A stretch of 64,000 nucleotides of DNA from Arabidopsis thaliana (taxonomy: Eukaryota; Streptophyta; Magnoliopsida; Brassicales; Brassicaceae). Shown here in pieces: positions 25,001-36,741 of the stretch. Every line of letters begins with the position of its first letter. Positions within the stretch are counted from its first letter, which is position 1. The position numbers and the translations under genes were made by a program. The notes below the pieces were generated by a model that saw only the letters and a program-made list of their open reading frames with translations, ran no database searches and was not told the DNA's origin. The stretch is from contig NC_003070.9 of the NCBI RefSeq assembly GCF_000001735.4, positions 11,526,001 to 11,590,000 on the forward strand, read 5' to 3'.

Positions 25001-26900
25001 TTGGAGATGCCCTTATACATGATAAAAAGTAAAAACGCCCTTGGTTACAAATATCATATTACTCTACTTTGATCTTTAAAACAAAAAATCTTATTATAAC
25101 ATTTTTATATATCTTTGTATATGTTTTGACCTTGAAAATTTCTCTAAGTAATGAAAGATGTTTAATACTATATCCATTAATGCATGTTTCCACCGGATTA
25201 GGCAGTTGAATTTGTTGAATAATTTTTTAGTTGATTATTTCAAAATTTGCTATGTCAGTGTATTTGTTGGACGCCTTGAACCATCTTTAGCAAAAGTAAT
25301 GTATTTGTTTTAAATCAACCGGTTTAAATTCATGCAAAAATAAAATTCTTTCACAAAGGCTAAAAATTTGACCAAGTCAGTGGTAGATAAAATAAAAAAT
25401 AAGAAAAAAGTTTTTGATCTTCTCGAAAGCATGCACTTTTTGAATTAACAATGTAACTCAAATGTCAAAAGCCAAATCTTATGACTTTTTAACTTATAAA
25501 ACATTAATAGTTTATGTATTGGAACATTCTGCATGACTGCATCTATGTGCCCCTAGTTTAATGAATCTAATTTAATGAATTACATCACTATACCCAATAA
25601 TAATGTAAAATTTTTTCTCACATTTCAAAGCACTAGATCCCCAAAACTGACTGGGCCTTTAATGGGCTGTATTATGTGGATCTTTAATAAACTTAATCTT
25701 TAGAGAATTTTAATTCTCTTTCTAGTAGCCGTTATCTACCATTTAATTAATTAGTATTAACATTTTTAATTAATGATAAACTTTTTCTTAGTTGGTATTA
25801 AAACGTAGATTACAAAGTCTCTTGTTCTAGATTCTGTTTATAGATTTTGATCTTCCATGTTTCAGTTAGTTTATGTTTTGCCCTTCCTTGAATTCGGATT
25901 TGTTATGCATTAGAAGTTGTGTTTGTAGGCTTCCCATATTCTTGGACTTTAGACTCTTAGTTATTATGTTGTTTGTCGGCTTAGTTTCTGCAATTGTTTC
26001 GTTAACTGCCAATTTTGTAAAACTAAATCTATAATTTATTTTTAAGTGAAAAGAAAAACGTAGATTACATGGAAACTCCTTCCGAGGTTTGTTTCATATT
26101 TTGGATTCAGAATTTCTTGAAAACGAGAATAAACACTTCATAAATGAGATTACTAAAATTAATAATCTAAAAACACAAATACCATTTACGAGTATTTCAA
26201 CCGAGATACCTGAATGTGGTATGAATTCTTTCTCTTGCGTTTAAATCGATTGGAATGAAATAAGAAATCTATTTCTTCGTCTTTTTTTAGTAAATCCGAG
26301 TTTTCATGAAAACAAAATCTTGACTATTTTTTTTTATTAAGAAGCTTAAATAATATATAAGGTATTTTGTAATTTTTAAAATCCTAATTTCTGAACAAAA
26401 AGAAAAATCTAATTAGTTTGAAGAATATAAATCACGTGTTTTTTTCCTAATAACTTTTAGAATTCCTCTCTCTTCTCACTTTGTTAATTCTACATAAAAA
26501 TTGGTTATGCTGCTTATACTATCTGGAAAATACTTTTTATGTAAAGCTCATAGCTGTAACAAAAATAATTTCTAGAATGAGATTTCTGTATTTACCAAAA
26601 AAAGTTCCAAAAAACAGGAACAGGATAAAATTTTCCAATTGAAGTATACTTCTGACGTAAAAGCAAAGCTCCACCACCGTTAGATTATTATCATATCTCT
26701 AAATAGATTTTAAATTTTGTTTCTTTTTAAAAAACATTTTTTGTTTCCTTCTTCTTCCCCGTTAAGCGGGAAAATTCTGTCGGGATCTCCGGCAACAAAC
26801 GCGCCGGAGTCAAGATTTTGTCTCTCAACTGCTTCTCCTTTCTTTCCCCATTGTAAATTTCTAAACTTTAGCCAGAAATTGACCCAAAACCCTAAAATTT
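22070..26900. other. Gene-poor AT-rich stretch with one MITE
   Basis: About 4.8 kb without a supported gene. The part nearest 22070 is the PRR1 promoter and that nearest 26900 is the promoter and leader of the plant mobile domain gene. The only element with defined ends is the MITE at 24447-25012. Open frames near 22571-22855 and 23926-24301 are short, AT-driven and without domains. Near 24045 and 24105 a gaatttgtgttct(a/g)tcctta string is repeated. Confidence 0.5.
24444..25015. mobile_element. PIF/Harbinger-like MITE with TTA target duplication
   Basis: The element spans 24447-25012 (566 bp). The left end reads ggccaactccaatg and the right end, reverse-complemented, reads gggcatctccaagg, so 11 of the first 14 positions match. 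Further in, both arms keep the words aacaccattttagtgt / aacaccattttggtgt and gcactaaaa. The trinucleotide TTA flanks both ends (24444-24446 and 25013-25015), the 3-bp TWA target duplication of PIF/Harbinger elements. It is very AT-rich with no transposase frame, so it is non-autonomous. The exact family name is not assigned. Confidence 0.8.
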
Positions 26901-26925
26901 GTGTTTTTGGTTCTCCGACCTAATA

Positions 26926-29900
26926 ATGGAGGAGTCTCGAGGATCTTCTGATCAAGAAGATGAACAAATTGTTCAAGTCAGGGAAGCTTTAATGTGTCCC
27001 GACGGTGAAAAGTTTGAATCTTTACGAACGGCGAGGTTCTTAAACTACACAACGGCATCTATCGACGACGATGTCTTTGACCTTCCTCTCGATGCGTTTG
27101 TGTGTAGACCACCGGAAGGGTTTGATCCAACGGCGAAGATCTCGTTTCCAGGGTGGGGAACTCCGTCGTTGAACTGGATTGAGTGGGTTAATGTAATGGC
27201 TAAGTCACACGCCACGGTGTGGAAGAAATCTGGTGTTTACGATGCGATTTTGGCGTCTAGGTATCAGATTAAGAGGCATGATGATTTGATTGTGGCGTTG
27301 GTGGAGAAATGGTGTATTGAGACGAATACATTTGTGTTTCCTTGGGGTGAAGCGACGTTGACGTTGGAGGATATGATTGTTCTTGGAGGATTGTCTGTTA
27401 CTGGGAACAATGCTTTGGCTCCGGTTAAACGAGATGGTATGAAGGAGGTGGAGGAGAAGATGAAGGAGGCGAAACGTTATATTGAGGTGAGTTTGGAGAA
27501 GAAATGTTGTGTTAGTATGTGGATGAAAGAGATGATGAATTCAGGGAATGAGATTGAGCATGAGGCGTTTATGGTTTCGTGGCTTTCGCGTTTCGTCTTC
27601 ACTAATTCGGGTGACGTGTTGAGAGAGAAGCTGTTTCCGGCTGCGGTTCAGCTTGCTAAGGGTGTTAGGTTGGCTCTTGCTCCGGCGGTTTTAGCTAGGA
27701 TTTACGGGGATCTTGGGGTTTTGAAGGAGTTTCTTACTGGTTATAGTGAGAAAGAGACAGTGGTGGTGAAGTCTCCGTTTCAGTTTGTGCAGGTTTGGGC
27801 TCTGGAGAGATTCATGGCGTTGCAGCCACCTGGCCAGCCGAGTCAGTTAAAGACTGGTGAACCGCGGATAGCGCGGTGGCATCATTATGGTGGTGGTCAG
27901 GATGTGTATGGCTATCCTGAGAATATCAGAGCGGTGTTGGACTCGGCTAAAGAGAGTTTCGACTATCGTCCATATACAAAACCTGTGAATAACTTCAGAT
28001 TCCCAAAGTTTTACTTTGAAGATGACTGTTGGGTTCGAGTAAGACCTGATGAGAACATTGTAGCCTTTGGTCGGTGTTTGAGGTTTGCTAAACTGGTTGG
28101 TTTGGATTGCATTGAACCTTATTATCCTCACCGTGTGGCATTGCAGTTTGGTTATGATCAGGATGTTCCCGGCGTAGTTCCAGCTAGAATTGAGACGCCG
28201 GAATTGGCCTGGAAAGATTATATCCGTCCCATTGCTGATGGAATGTTGTACTTTCCTGCTCGGCTTCACGAGGCTGATGTTACGGTTGGGTACATTCGGT
28301 GGTGGAAACTTTCTGTTGCGGTTTTGCAGTTAGGGGCTGAGAAAATTTTCAAAACGCTTCTGGCTTCACATTCAAAACAGAAACCTGTGACTACAACAAC
28401 AACTGCTGCAACGACTCCTACAAAGGTAACAAAGAAAATATCAGCAGCAAAAGCTGAGGGAAAAGATCAAGAGGTGGTAAAGAAGAGGGAAATAGAGACA
28501 AAAAGAGAGACATCTGTTACTGGATCAAGCATCGAGGTGAGTAGAGCAGATGGTCGAAGCCATGGCAGTAGTAGCTATGCAGGGAGTCTCACGGGTTCAG
28601 AGCAAGCAACTAAGCATCCTTTCAAGAAGCCTGAATGGGTTCAGAGATCATCACATAGACCGAAAAAGAGCCCTGATAGAAGTTCTGATGAGCCTGAATG
28701 GGTTGAGACATCATCAGCTCGATCGACAAAGAGTCCTGCTAGAAGCTCTGATAATCTTAAATGGGTTCAGCGATCCTCACCTAGATCGACAAAGAGCCCT
28801 GATAGAAGCTCGGGAAGAGCAGCGGATGATGTTAAGGATCTTAAGGGAGCTCTCAGGGGCTCGGGGGGAACAAAGAGTCAGGGTCATGTCACGTTTCAGC
28901 TTCCTAGCTCGCCTGGGAGATCTCCATCCAAGACACATACGTTTTCGCCAAAGCAAAGTGGTAAAATGATGTGCTTTCATGTTCAGGTCTCACTGTTGAT
29001 TCTCTTGTTTCTGGATTGACATCTTAACTTTCTTTAACAGATTCTCCTGTCAAAAAACCGAACATGTTACCTCGGGTAGCAGACTTAGCCAAGCAATCGA
29101 GCTCTTCTCCTTGGGTTCCAAGACATACATCGTCTGTTGCTCATCCTCCTAAGCAAGAGAACTACATAAAGCACCACAACTCCACAAGCTCACGAGTTTC
29201 CAAAGAATCGAACAGGACACCATCTGTTTCTAGTTATCCTTTAAAGAGGAAGACGTCACAAAGATCTCCTGAAGCTATTAACTCGCGTGGTCAGAAAAAT
29301 CCCCCAAGCCCACGAGTTTCAAAAGAACCGTACATGTCATCTTCTTTGTCTGTCTCTTCTTCTTCAACGAGGAAGAAGCCTCCAAGATCTCATGAAGCTG
29401 CCAATTCACGTGGTTACAACCATACCCCAAGCCTGCGAGCTTCAAAAGAACCGTACAAGTCATCTTCTTTATCTGGTTCTTCTTCAACGAGGAAGAAGCC
29501 ACCAAGATCTCATGAAGCTTCCAGTTCACGTGGTTACAATCATCCCCCAAGCCCGCGAGTTTCAAAAGAATTGAACAAGACACCATCTATTTCTGGTTCT
29601 CCTTCTGCAACAAGGAATAAATCACCAAGATCCTCAGAAAATGTCAACTCATGTGGTAATTCATCATCCGGAGGCAATTCTGTTGTCAAGAGAAATACTG
29701 ACACAAGCATCATAGTTTCCAAACAAGAATCACCAATAAAAACTCAGCTCGATATCAGTAAGGCTAATAAGTTACTGGAAGAGGTGGTGACTCTACGGGA
29801 ACAAGTTGGCGAAGATGGTGAAGTGACATATCAGATACCAAAGCAACAATTTGAAGATCTAAGCAAAGGGGTCCATAATGTTCTACATGATCTACAATCT

Positions 29901-29942
29901 ATTAAATTCGCATTGAACATACAAGATAATGATGATGCTTAG
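26926..29942 (+). CDS. Plant mobile domain (PMD) protein with repeat-rich C-terminal half (978 aa, 2 exons)
   Basis: The protein belongs to the aminotransferase-like plant mobile domain family (PF10536), which is shared by MuDR/gypsy transposons and host proteins such as MAIN and MAIL1. Exons are 26926-28960 and 29041-29942, joined in phase. The PMD core is at about residues 50-430, with FPGWGTPSLNWIEWV, DAILASRYQIKRHDDLIVAL and the FPWGEATLTLEDMIVLGGL signature. The second half is disordered, Ser/Lys/Arg-rich and made of two tandem peptide families: three copies around EWV.RSS..STKSPDRSS (about 570-640) and four to five copies around SPRVSKE..SS..RKKPPRSHEA (about 715-900). A short Leu-rich helix with TLREQVGEDGEVTYQIP ends the protein. 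It is probably nuclear, with function unknown. The start is the first ATG of the in-frame sequence. Confidence 0.88.
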
Positions 29943-31174
29943 TTCTTGATCTCTTAGAATCTGACTACTAGACCTTTAAAATCTTCATCTTTTTTTGTTC
30001 CAACTCATTCAATATAAATACTTTGAAGTGGGATCCAAAAGCTACACAAAAGGGTAGACACAGTATAATCTAAACAGTGCAAAAACTAAGACAATGTTTG
30101 AGTTCTTACTAGCTTAAAGCCTGTAAAGAACCATTCTTTTGAAACTACAATCCTGTCAACTAAAGTCTGGAGCTTTACTGCTCGAAAACGGCTACATTTA
30201 CGCATAACAAGCTGCACACTGCATCAAAACATGTCACAGAGACTTACTGTAATGATGAGTAACCAGGTTGGCTTGTTTGTGTCACCTTTTTACAACAATC
30301 TCCTATTGTTCTTACGAATTTGGTGGCCACTCCTCAAGCAATTAACCTCAAAAATCTCCAAAATCAAGACAAAGAAACCAAAATGGTTGAATCAAAGGTG
30401 GAGTAGATCCACACAAGGATCCAAAGCGTTAGCTATCAGAAAGATAAAACAGTGTTCTTCGTCAAAATGTGTGAAGGTGAAGAGACTTGAGAGAGTTCAG
30501 AGTTATATTGTATTAAACACGTGGCATTTATAATTTCAGATTTTGTTTTATGATAGAAAGAAATAGAGAGTGATTAGTTTACATAATAATGAGCTAATGA
30601 CAAATAATAAAAAATTCTTGATGAGAAGATCAGATTCTCTCAAATGCTCTCCCATGTGACATGTGTGGAGATGATGAATTTATTAATCTTCCTTGTATCA
30701 TTGACCTATTATTGCTCTCCTTTTCTCCTTAAAGGTTTCATTTTTAACCCTCTTTAAGAATTTTGTTTTGTTGAGGTTGATCCAAATTATTTCTTTCTGG
30801 GGTAAAGTCTAGATTTTTATGTTCTTCTGATCCAAAGTTTCTATTTTTGTTATCTGGGTTTTGTTCTGTTCTCAGTTTCGTCACGTTTTCCCCTTGAAAA
30901 AACCAATTTTGTTTTTGAGTGAAGTTTCTAGCTACTCCTCTATAGCTTTCAAACGTTGACCAAATTTGTTTGTTCTCTCTCGTTTTCATCGACGACTCTT
31001 GACTTTTCTGAGAAGTTGGGTTTATCTTTTGATCGAAATCGACAAAAGAAGAATCTGATCTGCAATTTCCTTACAGGGTATATATATATACTCCTCTCTT
31101 TGGATTATGGGTTTGGAATCTGTAGCTTTCTCTTGATAGTGAATGTTCTATCTTGATCAGGAATTGTAAGAAAG
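29943..31174. other. Intergenic and 5' leader of the DUF716 gene
   Basis: This region holds the 3' flank of the PMD gene, then AT-rich DNA with no supported gene. A 100-codon open frame at 30231-30533 has no domain. From about 30750 the T-rich sequence is probably the promoter and leader of the next gene. The ttacagg-gtatatatata stretch near 31071-31090 could be a leader splice site or a TATA run. Confidence 0.4.
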
Positions 31175-32608
31175 ATGGGTTCTTTCAAGGGTCATGCTTT
31201 GCCTGGTACATTGTTCTTGGTAGTTGGAGTATGGCACATTTGGAGCTCAGTTGTTAGATACATATCGAATCCTAGTTCATTTCGGGTTAGAGTTTGGCAT
31301 CCTGTTCCTGGTTTCAATGATAGGATCAAGTACTTGGAGCTTTACGTTGTTACTATTGGCTCGTTCATTGACTTGTGCATTGAGTTCTTGTATTCAACTC
31401 ATCTCAAGTTCTTTGTTAATGGTGTTTTGAATCCTTCCCATATGAATGACTTTGAGCACTCTGGGATGCTTCTCATGTTCTTCATCCTCGGATTTATCGC
31501 TTTGCTCTCCGAGAAAACAAGGTATTAAAAATGTTCTGTTTAATGATACCATTTATGGCAATGATAGTTATGGGTTGGATCTTTGGTGAGTTGAGAAATC
31601 AAAAGTTGTTTAAAGTGATTCTTGACTTGGTTTTTGATGAAAACTATCCTAGAAATGGATCTAGATCGTTGATAATATGATTCAGTTATTGATAGATTCA
31701 TCAAGATTGGTATTTTTCTTTGAAGTTAGGTTGGATCCTTGGTGATTTTGAGAACTCAAAAATAATTAACTAATGATTCTTGACTTGGTTTTCAATGAAA
31801 ACTATCCTAGAAATGGATCTTGATCATTGATAATAAGATTATCAATAAATCAATCGTCAAGATTGGTATATAACTTTAAAGTTAGGTTGGATCTTGGGTG
31901 AATTTTGATCCTAAATATTCATTATTCTAGACTATGGTTGTTAGATCTAGATCGTTGATAATATATGATTTGACTATAGATAGATACATCAACTTTGGTA
32001 TTTAGCTCTGAAGTTAGGTCGGATCTTTGGTGGTATTGAACTCAAAAGTGGTTTACTAGTGATTCTTGACTTGATTGTTAATAAAACAACCATAGAAATT
32101 GATGTAGACGAATATATATGAATCAATTTATTCATCATGATGCTTTATTTTTTGTCTTAGGTTACTTCCTCTGCCACAAGAAGCTCTGTGTCTAATCGCT
32201 GCAACAGCTTTTACGGCAGAGTGTCTTCTCTTCTTCTTCCACTCCACAAGCCACAAAGGTCTTGAAGGTTATTACCATCTCCTCCTCGTCTTTCTCATCG
32301 GTCTCTGCGTCATCTCCTCAATCGCTGGAGCAATCTGCCCTACAAGCTTCCCAGTAGATCTATGCAATGGCATTGCAATGACTCTTCAAGGCCTCTGGTT
32401 TTATCAGACAGCTTTCACTCTGTATGGCCCTATGATGCCTCAAGGCTGCAGTTTAAAACAAAACTCTGTAGTTTGCAGATCAGTTGATTCAGAAGTCTCA
32501 GGAGAGTTTCTGGCTAATTTTCAGCTCTTTTCATTGGTTCTTGCTGTTCTTGTTTGCGTTGTGGGTTCATATGTTTTTGCAGCTTCAAGATTTGGAGTAA
32601 GTAGATGA
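31175..32608 (+). CDS. DUF716/TMEM45-like membrane protein (264 aa, 2 exons)
   Basis: Exons 31175-31521 and 32161-32608 join in phase to give 264 residues. The protein starts [21 protein letters not shown], the typical opening of DUF716 (PF04819), the family of animal TMEM45 proteins and plant relatives. Seven hydrophobic segments can be seen: about 10-28, 52-76, 98-116, 124-142, 152-176, 186-204 and 232-256. The conserved histidines (HLGH-type context in [10 protein letters not shown], and [16 protein letters not shown]) are present. Function in plants is poorly known. The single 639-bp intron is largely a tandem repeat (separate entry). The 3' end faces that of IWS1, 537 bp away. Confidence 0.9.
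31572..32095. repeat. Tandem repeat, ~156-bp unit, inside the DUF716 intron
   Basis: The marker ggttggatc (last copy ggtcggatc) occurs at 31573, 31729, 31885 and 32017. The spacings are 156, 156 and 132. Each unit also carries tgattcttgacttg, aactatcctagaaatgga(tc) or a relic of it, gatcgttgataata and catcaa.attggtat. About three and a half diverged units fill most of the 639-bp intron. No unit is open for long and none resembles a known transposon end. Confidence 0.85.
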
Positions 32609-33145
32609 GAGATTTAGTAAGTAGAAATTAGGATTTTGTTTTCCTCTTCTTCTTTGTTTCTGAATTTCAGAAAGAAATAAAGTAATAGTCTTTTTTTCTT
32701 CATCTGCATTTGGAGGCGTTTCCGTTTCAAGCAACCAAAACTTGTGAAACACACATAAAAGTAGTCTTTGTGTCTGCAAATAACGAGCCAATTTTGAGTT
32801 ATTTAGTGTCATTGCTTTATTTTCTAACAAACAATATAGCAGAAAGATGAATCTCAAAGAAAGAGGACAAAGTGTTTATTGAAAACTCACTGAAAATTGA
32901 TTATCATAATATTTTATGCTCTGAAGAAAGAAGTGACGAACAAAGTGTTTTCACTTCCCATTACATTAGAGGCTCAAAGCAAAGCATATATAGAAGAGTA
33001 CATATACGTATAACCCCAATGCCTTTAAGTCTTCGACTTCACCTGAAAGACCTTTAAACACTGATCCAAGCAAAGTTGGAAGATTAACACGATAGAAGGA
33101 ACCAATTTCAATGTGGATGGATGGTATGGTCTGGTTGTAACCTCT

Positions 33146-35786
33146 CTAGAGGTACTTGATCATACCCCGACCTTCAACGCTCACTTTCGTAGCTTGTAGC
33201 CGCTTCTTCTTTGTTCCTTTTAGCTGCTGAAGTTTCTTGTTCATCTGCAGTTATAACACAAAAGAACCAGCTCAAGGACTATTAGAGAAAAGAAAGAGCA
33301 ACAAAGGGTTTTTGTTTATATACTGTCACAAAAAGGTCTCAGATTTTGAGCCAGTACAAGGCTTTCTTGAAAAGGATTTCACTTGTATTTACCATACCAA
33401 ATCAGTACTTAGATGGTGTTTTGTTTGTCAGTGAAAAAAAGATAAACGGTAGAAGTCTTTTTACCTTGACCCGACGCTGGTCCTGAGAAACCTGTTTTGC
33501 ACGGGCTATGATCTCATCTGGATCAATCTTGGATTGAGGACGGATCAAAAAGTCCAATGGGGTTGCTTCCGGCCTCATCGTCATTTGCCTGTCTCCCCTT
33601 GAACTCTGACCCGAAGTCAGACCAGTTTTACGTTCCCTGCATATTTTTCAACAAACAATGAGTAATGTTAAAACATAACTTTTAGAAGTTCATATATCTA
33701 CAAATTTGGAAGATTTTTTCCATACCGAATTTCCAAGTCAAAGTCACCATCTCTGGACTCCATTGTCGCTTTGTTGCTAGGTCTATCCCCAGTAGAACAA
33801 GAAGAGAAGCTATGAATCAGTATATGAAATGTGAAAGCGAGTAAAATAAAAAAAATAAAGGTTTCGGGAAATACTTCTTCACTGGTGGTCTTCTATAGGG
33901 AACCCTATCTTCATCGAGATTTCTCATGTCCTCAAACCTAGTACTCTTGTTGAAAATTGGACGAGACTGCATCATCAAGTATACAGTAAGTAACTGGCTG
34001 GAATTTGATTCGAGGGATTGGAGCTCTTGAAAAAGATGATTACCCATTTATCAACCAAATCCTTAGCAAGTCGTCTGTTGGAATTAGTTTCCTCGTCGGA
34101 CTTTGATAAGAACATAATGACCTGCCAAAGCCAGAACAAATTTAAGTTCCTGAGTATAAATCCTACATACCGATTCTTGTCAATTTGAATCAGGTAATGT
34201 ATCCTAACCTTTCCAAGCCCACTCTTTTTCAATTGCTCCCTTCTATCATACTGGTCCAAGTCAATCGGAAACTGCAAGACAGACTCAGTAATTGGTAAAG
34301 CAGCTAAAAAGGCTCAAAATCACGGAAAAACCCTCAACAGGAAAACAAGAGCATACATCAGTAAGAACTCTTAGAATAGCTGCACGGATGTTTATATTTG
34401 GCAAGCTTCCATCTGGAAGAGGCTCAAGCCAATTCTTCAACAGGGTTAAAACTCCATGGTCCAGGAATTCTGTTTGAAGCTGCTTCCTGGATAACGAAAA
34501 ATAAACGTATTACAAAACAGATTGTTAGAAAGAAACAGTATAAGATAACAGTAAGTTAGCAACTTACTTTCCAAGTACATCGGTAAGAAGCGAAAGTTTC
34601 TTAAGCTTGTTGATAGCAGGCTTCCCCTGTCTATTAAGTTCTGCATCTTCCTCAGCAGTAACCTCAAGCTCAGCCATCACATTCTCAACCAAAAGCGCAA
34701 TTTCCGCAGGATTTCTTTCAGTCTTTTTCTTTTTCTTCCCCATTTTGAAAAGGTTATTTACCTCATCTTCATCCTCACCCTCTTCTGCCTGTTTATTCAT
34801 AACAAAAGCATTTTGTATCAACAAACAAAAGCTAGACTCAAAGATCAAAATTGAAGATACACTACTCATACCTGAGGATAATGAGTTGGAGAACGGTCTC
34901 CAGCGTCACCTCCATACCTCTCAGAAGGATCCAAACCAGTATCGTCAATGAAATTATCATCATCCATAGTCCTAACACCTTCTTCATCATTCTACAACAG
35001 AAACGAAACACTTTTATAAGTCGAAAAAACAAAATTCTCTCTCAGGCAATCTTATAACTATAGTCAATCTACTGCACCTCTGGGTTATGAGCAATAGATT
35101 TCCACATCTCATCAATCTCTTCTGACTTCCTTTCGCCACGATTCGGAAACTTATGCCTCTTCTCCTTCCCACTACCACTACTACTTCTCTCTTTCTCCTT
35201 CTTCCTCTTCCTACCAACCTTATCATCATAATCAGTACTACCACCACCTCTTCCTCCCATAAACTCATCAAACTCAGCATCATCCACATCCTCATCAATC
35301 AATTCCGGAACATCAATAGTCACACGTTCACTAGAAGATTTCTTCACCAATCTCTTCCTTGGTTTAGCTACTTTATCATTATCATAAACAGGCGTTTGTG
35401 ATCCTTCACCATCCCAATCTCCAATATCATCAGCCAGATCTTCATCAAAATCCTGAAGTGGCTCTGTAGATGGCTCGCGATCATTCCCAAAATCATCAAA
35501 GTCCACTATTGGCTCTCCATCTACATCACGGTACCTGGAAAAAAAAAATACAAAATCTTATGAATCTGAAACACAAAGGATTCAAATCAATAGGAGATTG
35601 AATCTGCCCATGAATCAAAACACTCTCTTTTCACAAAAACGAAATCGAAATTTGGGAAATTGAAAAGAGATCGATTTTGGTAACCCTAGATTCAATCAAA
35701 GGTGGGATTTTTATCTGCACAACGAAGCTAAAAATATGAAATCGAAGAGAAAGGATTAGAATTTACGGATCATCCTCGAAACCCAT
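33146..35786 (-). CDS. IWS1: Transcription elongation factor IWS1 (502 aa, 11 exons)
   Basis: IWS1 is a nuclear elongation factor that binds SPT6 and RNA polymerase II. In Arabidopsis it works with BES1 in brassinosteroid responses and with SDG8 in nitrate control (HNI9). Exons in coding order: 35767-35786, 35078-35534, 34872-34991, 34568-34788, 34357-34486, 34209-34271, 34044-34121, 33875-33966, 33726-33782, 33465-33636 and 33146-33244. All junctions keep phase to 502 residues. The first third is acidic and disordered (DFDDFGNDREPSTEPLQDFD), with a Lys/Arg-rich patch KVGRKRKKEKERSSSGSG. The TFIIS N-terminal domain runs from about EFLDHGVLTLLKNWLEPLPDG to RLAKDLVDKW. The C-terminus is conserved and ends in VEGRGMIKYL. 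The first coding exon is only 20 nt. Confidence 0.96.
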
Positions 35787-36741
35787 TTCTTCTCAGCTTC
35801 CAGAAAATGATTCGAAAGAGATAATTTACGAATTCTTTGATCTTCGAGTTGTTGTGAGAGGCGAAGAGGAGGGAAGGGAAGGGAAGGAAGAATTTGGGAT
35901 CGGGCTACTATGGAATATTCGACGGTCACGATTGAAGAATTATTTTAACAGTTTAGATCTCGCCACGTCATCAATTCTCTGAGTAACAGCAATTAATTAG
36001 TATTGACTATTGACTTCGTGTTAACAAAGTCAACTGTCTCTAGTCAAAAGAGACAAAACATTAGATCAATTACTTGTGAGAGGAGTTGTGAGTTGTGACT
36101 AACTTTTACTTGTCGTTTGAACCGACTACAAATAAATATTGATGGTTTGGGGATGTTTATAATCTATACATCAAAAATGGTTAAATCGATATCAAACTTT
36201 GAATGGCATATATGCTTTCTAAAGCATAAGAGGGCTTGGTGCCTAAGATTGATGTTAACGAATTTGAATTCAAGTATGAATCTTGATTGCATTAGCTTAA
36301 CGTCTTAAATTGGTGCATTACAACATATATTTGAGGATGTTGCTCTGTATACATGGACCGAGGATTTATAAAAAAAAAAACATTTTGAATCCCGCATATT
36401 TTGTCTCTCTATTGACTCATTCATCTACATTATACAAGTGTTCAAAGTCCTCGTACTCGTCATGATTCTAACATATCTAGGAACCTTCCGTCATATAATT
36501 ATCTTGAACGGTTTAAGCCCCTATTCGAGAAACAGTCATGGTCGTTGTCTCTATACCAAGTGTTGGAACTAATTAATACATAGCATTGTGGAAAGCAAAA
36601 TCCAGGTTCCTATATTAAGAGAACTAAACAGAAACAAAATAAAGATCGAATATTGACTAGTTTTGTTTAGAGAACATTGCAAAAGAAAAGAAGAAAAAAA
36701 AATCAAAATGAAATGCAAGAAAGATATAAGCATTGCTAGTG
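35787..36741. other. Intergenic: IWS1 promoter and F-box pseudogene 3' flank
   Basis: The region begins with the GA-rich IWS1 5' leader (gggaagggaagggaagg near 35870-35885) and its promoter. The remainder is AT-rich without a supported gene. A 63-codon frame at 36117-36308 has no domain. Confidence 0.4.

Noticed and set aside
27847-28269. Antisense 140-codon frame within the PMD gene
   Set aside because: A shadow frame in a long GC-balanced exon. Codon use and domain content favour the sense strand.
28550-28969. Second-frame 139-codon open frame in the PMD repeat region
   Set aside because: It is the repeat region read one base off. Units divisible by three keep all frames open.
34607-34951. 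114-codon plus-strand frame over IWS1 exon 4
   Set aside because: Antisense of the acidic IWS1 segment, which yields Ser-rich nonsense peptides.
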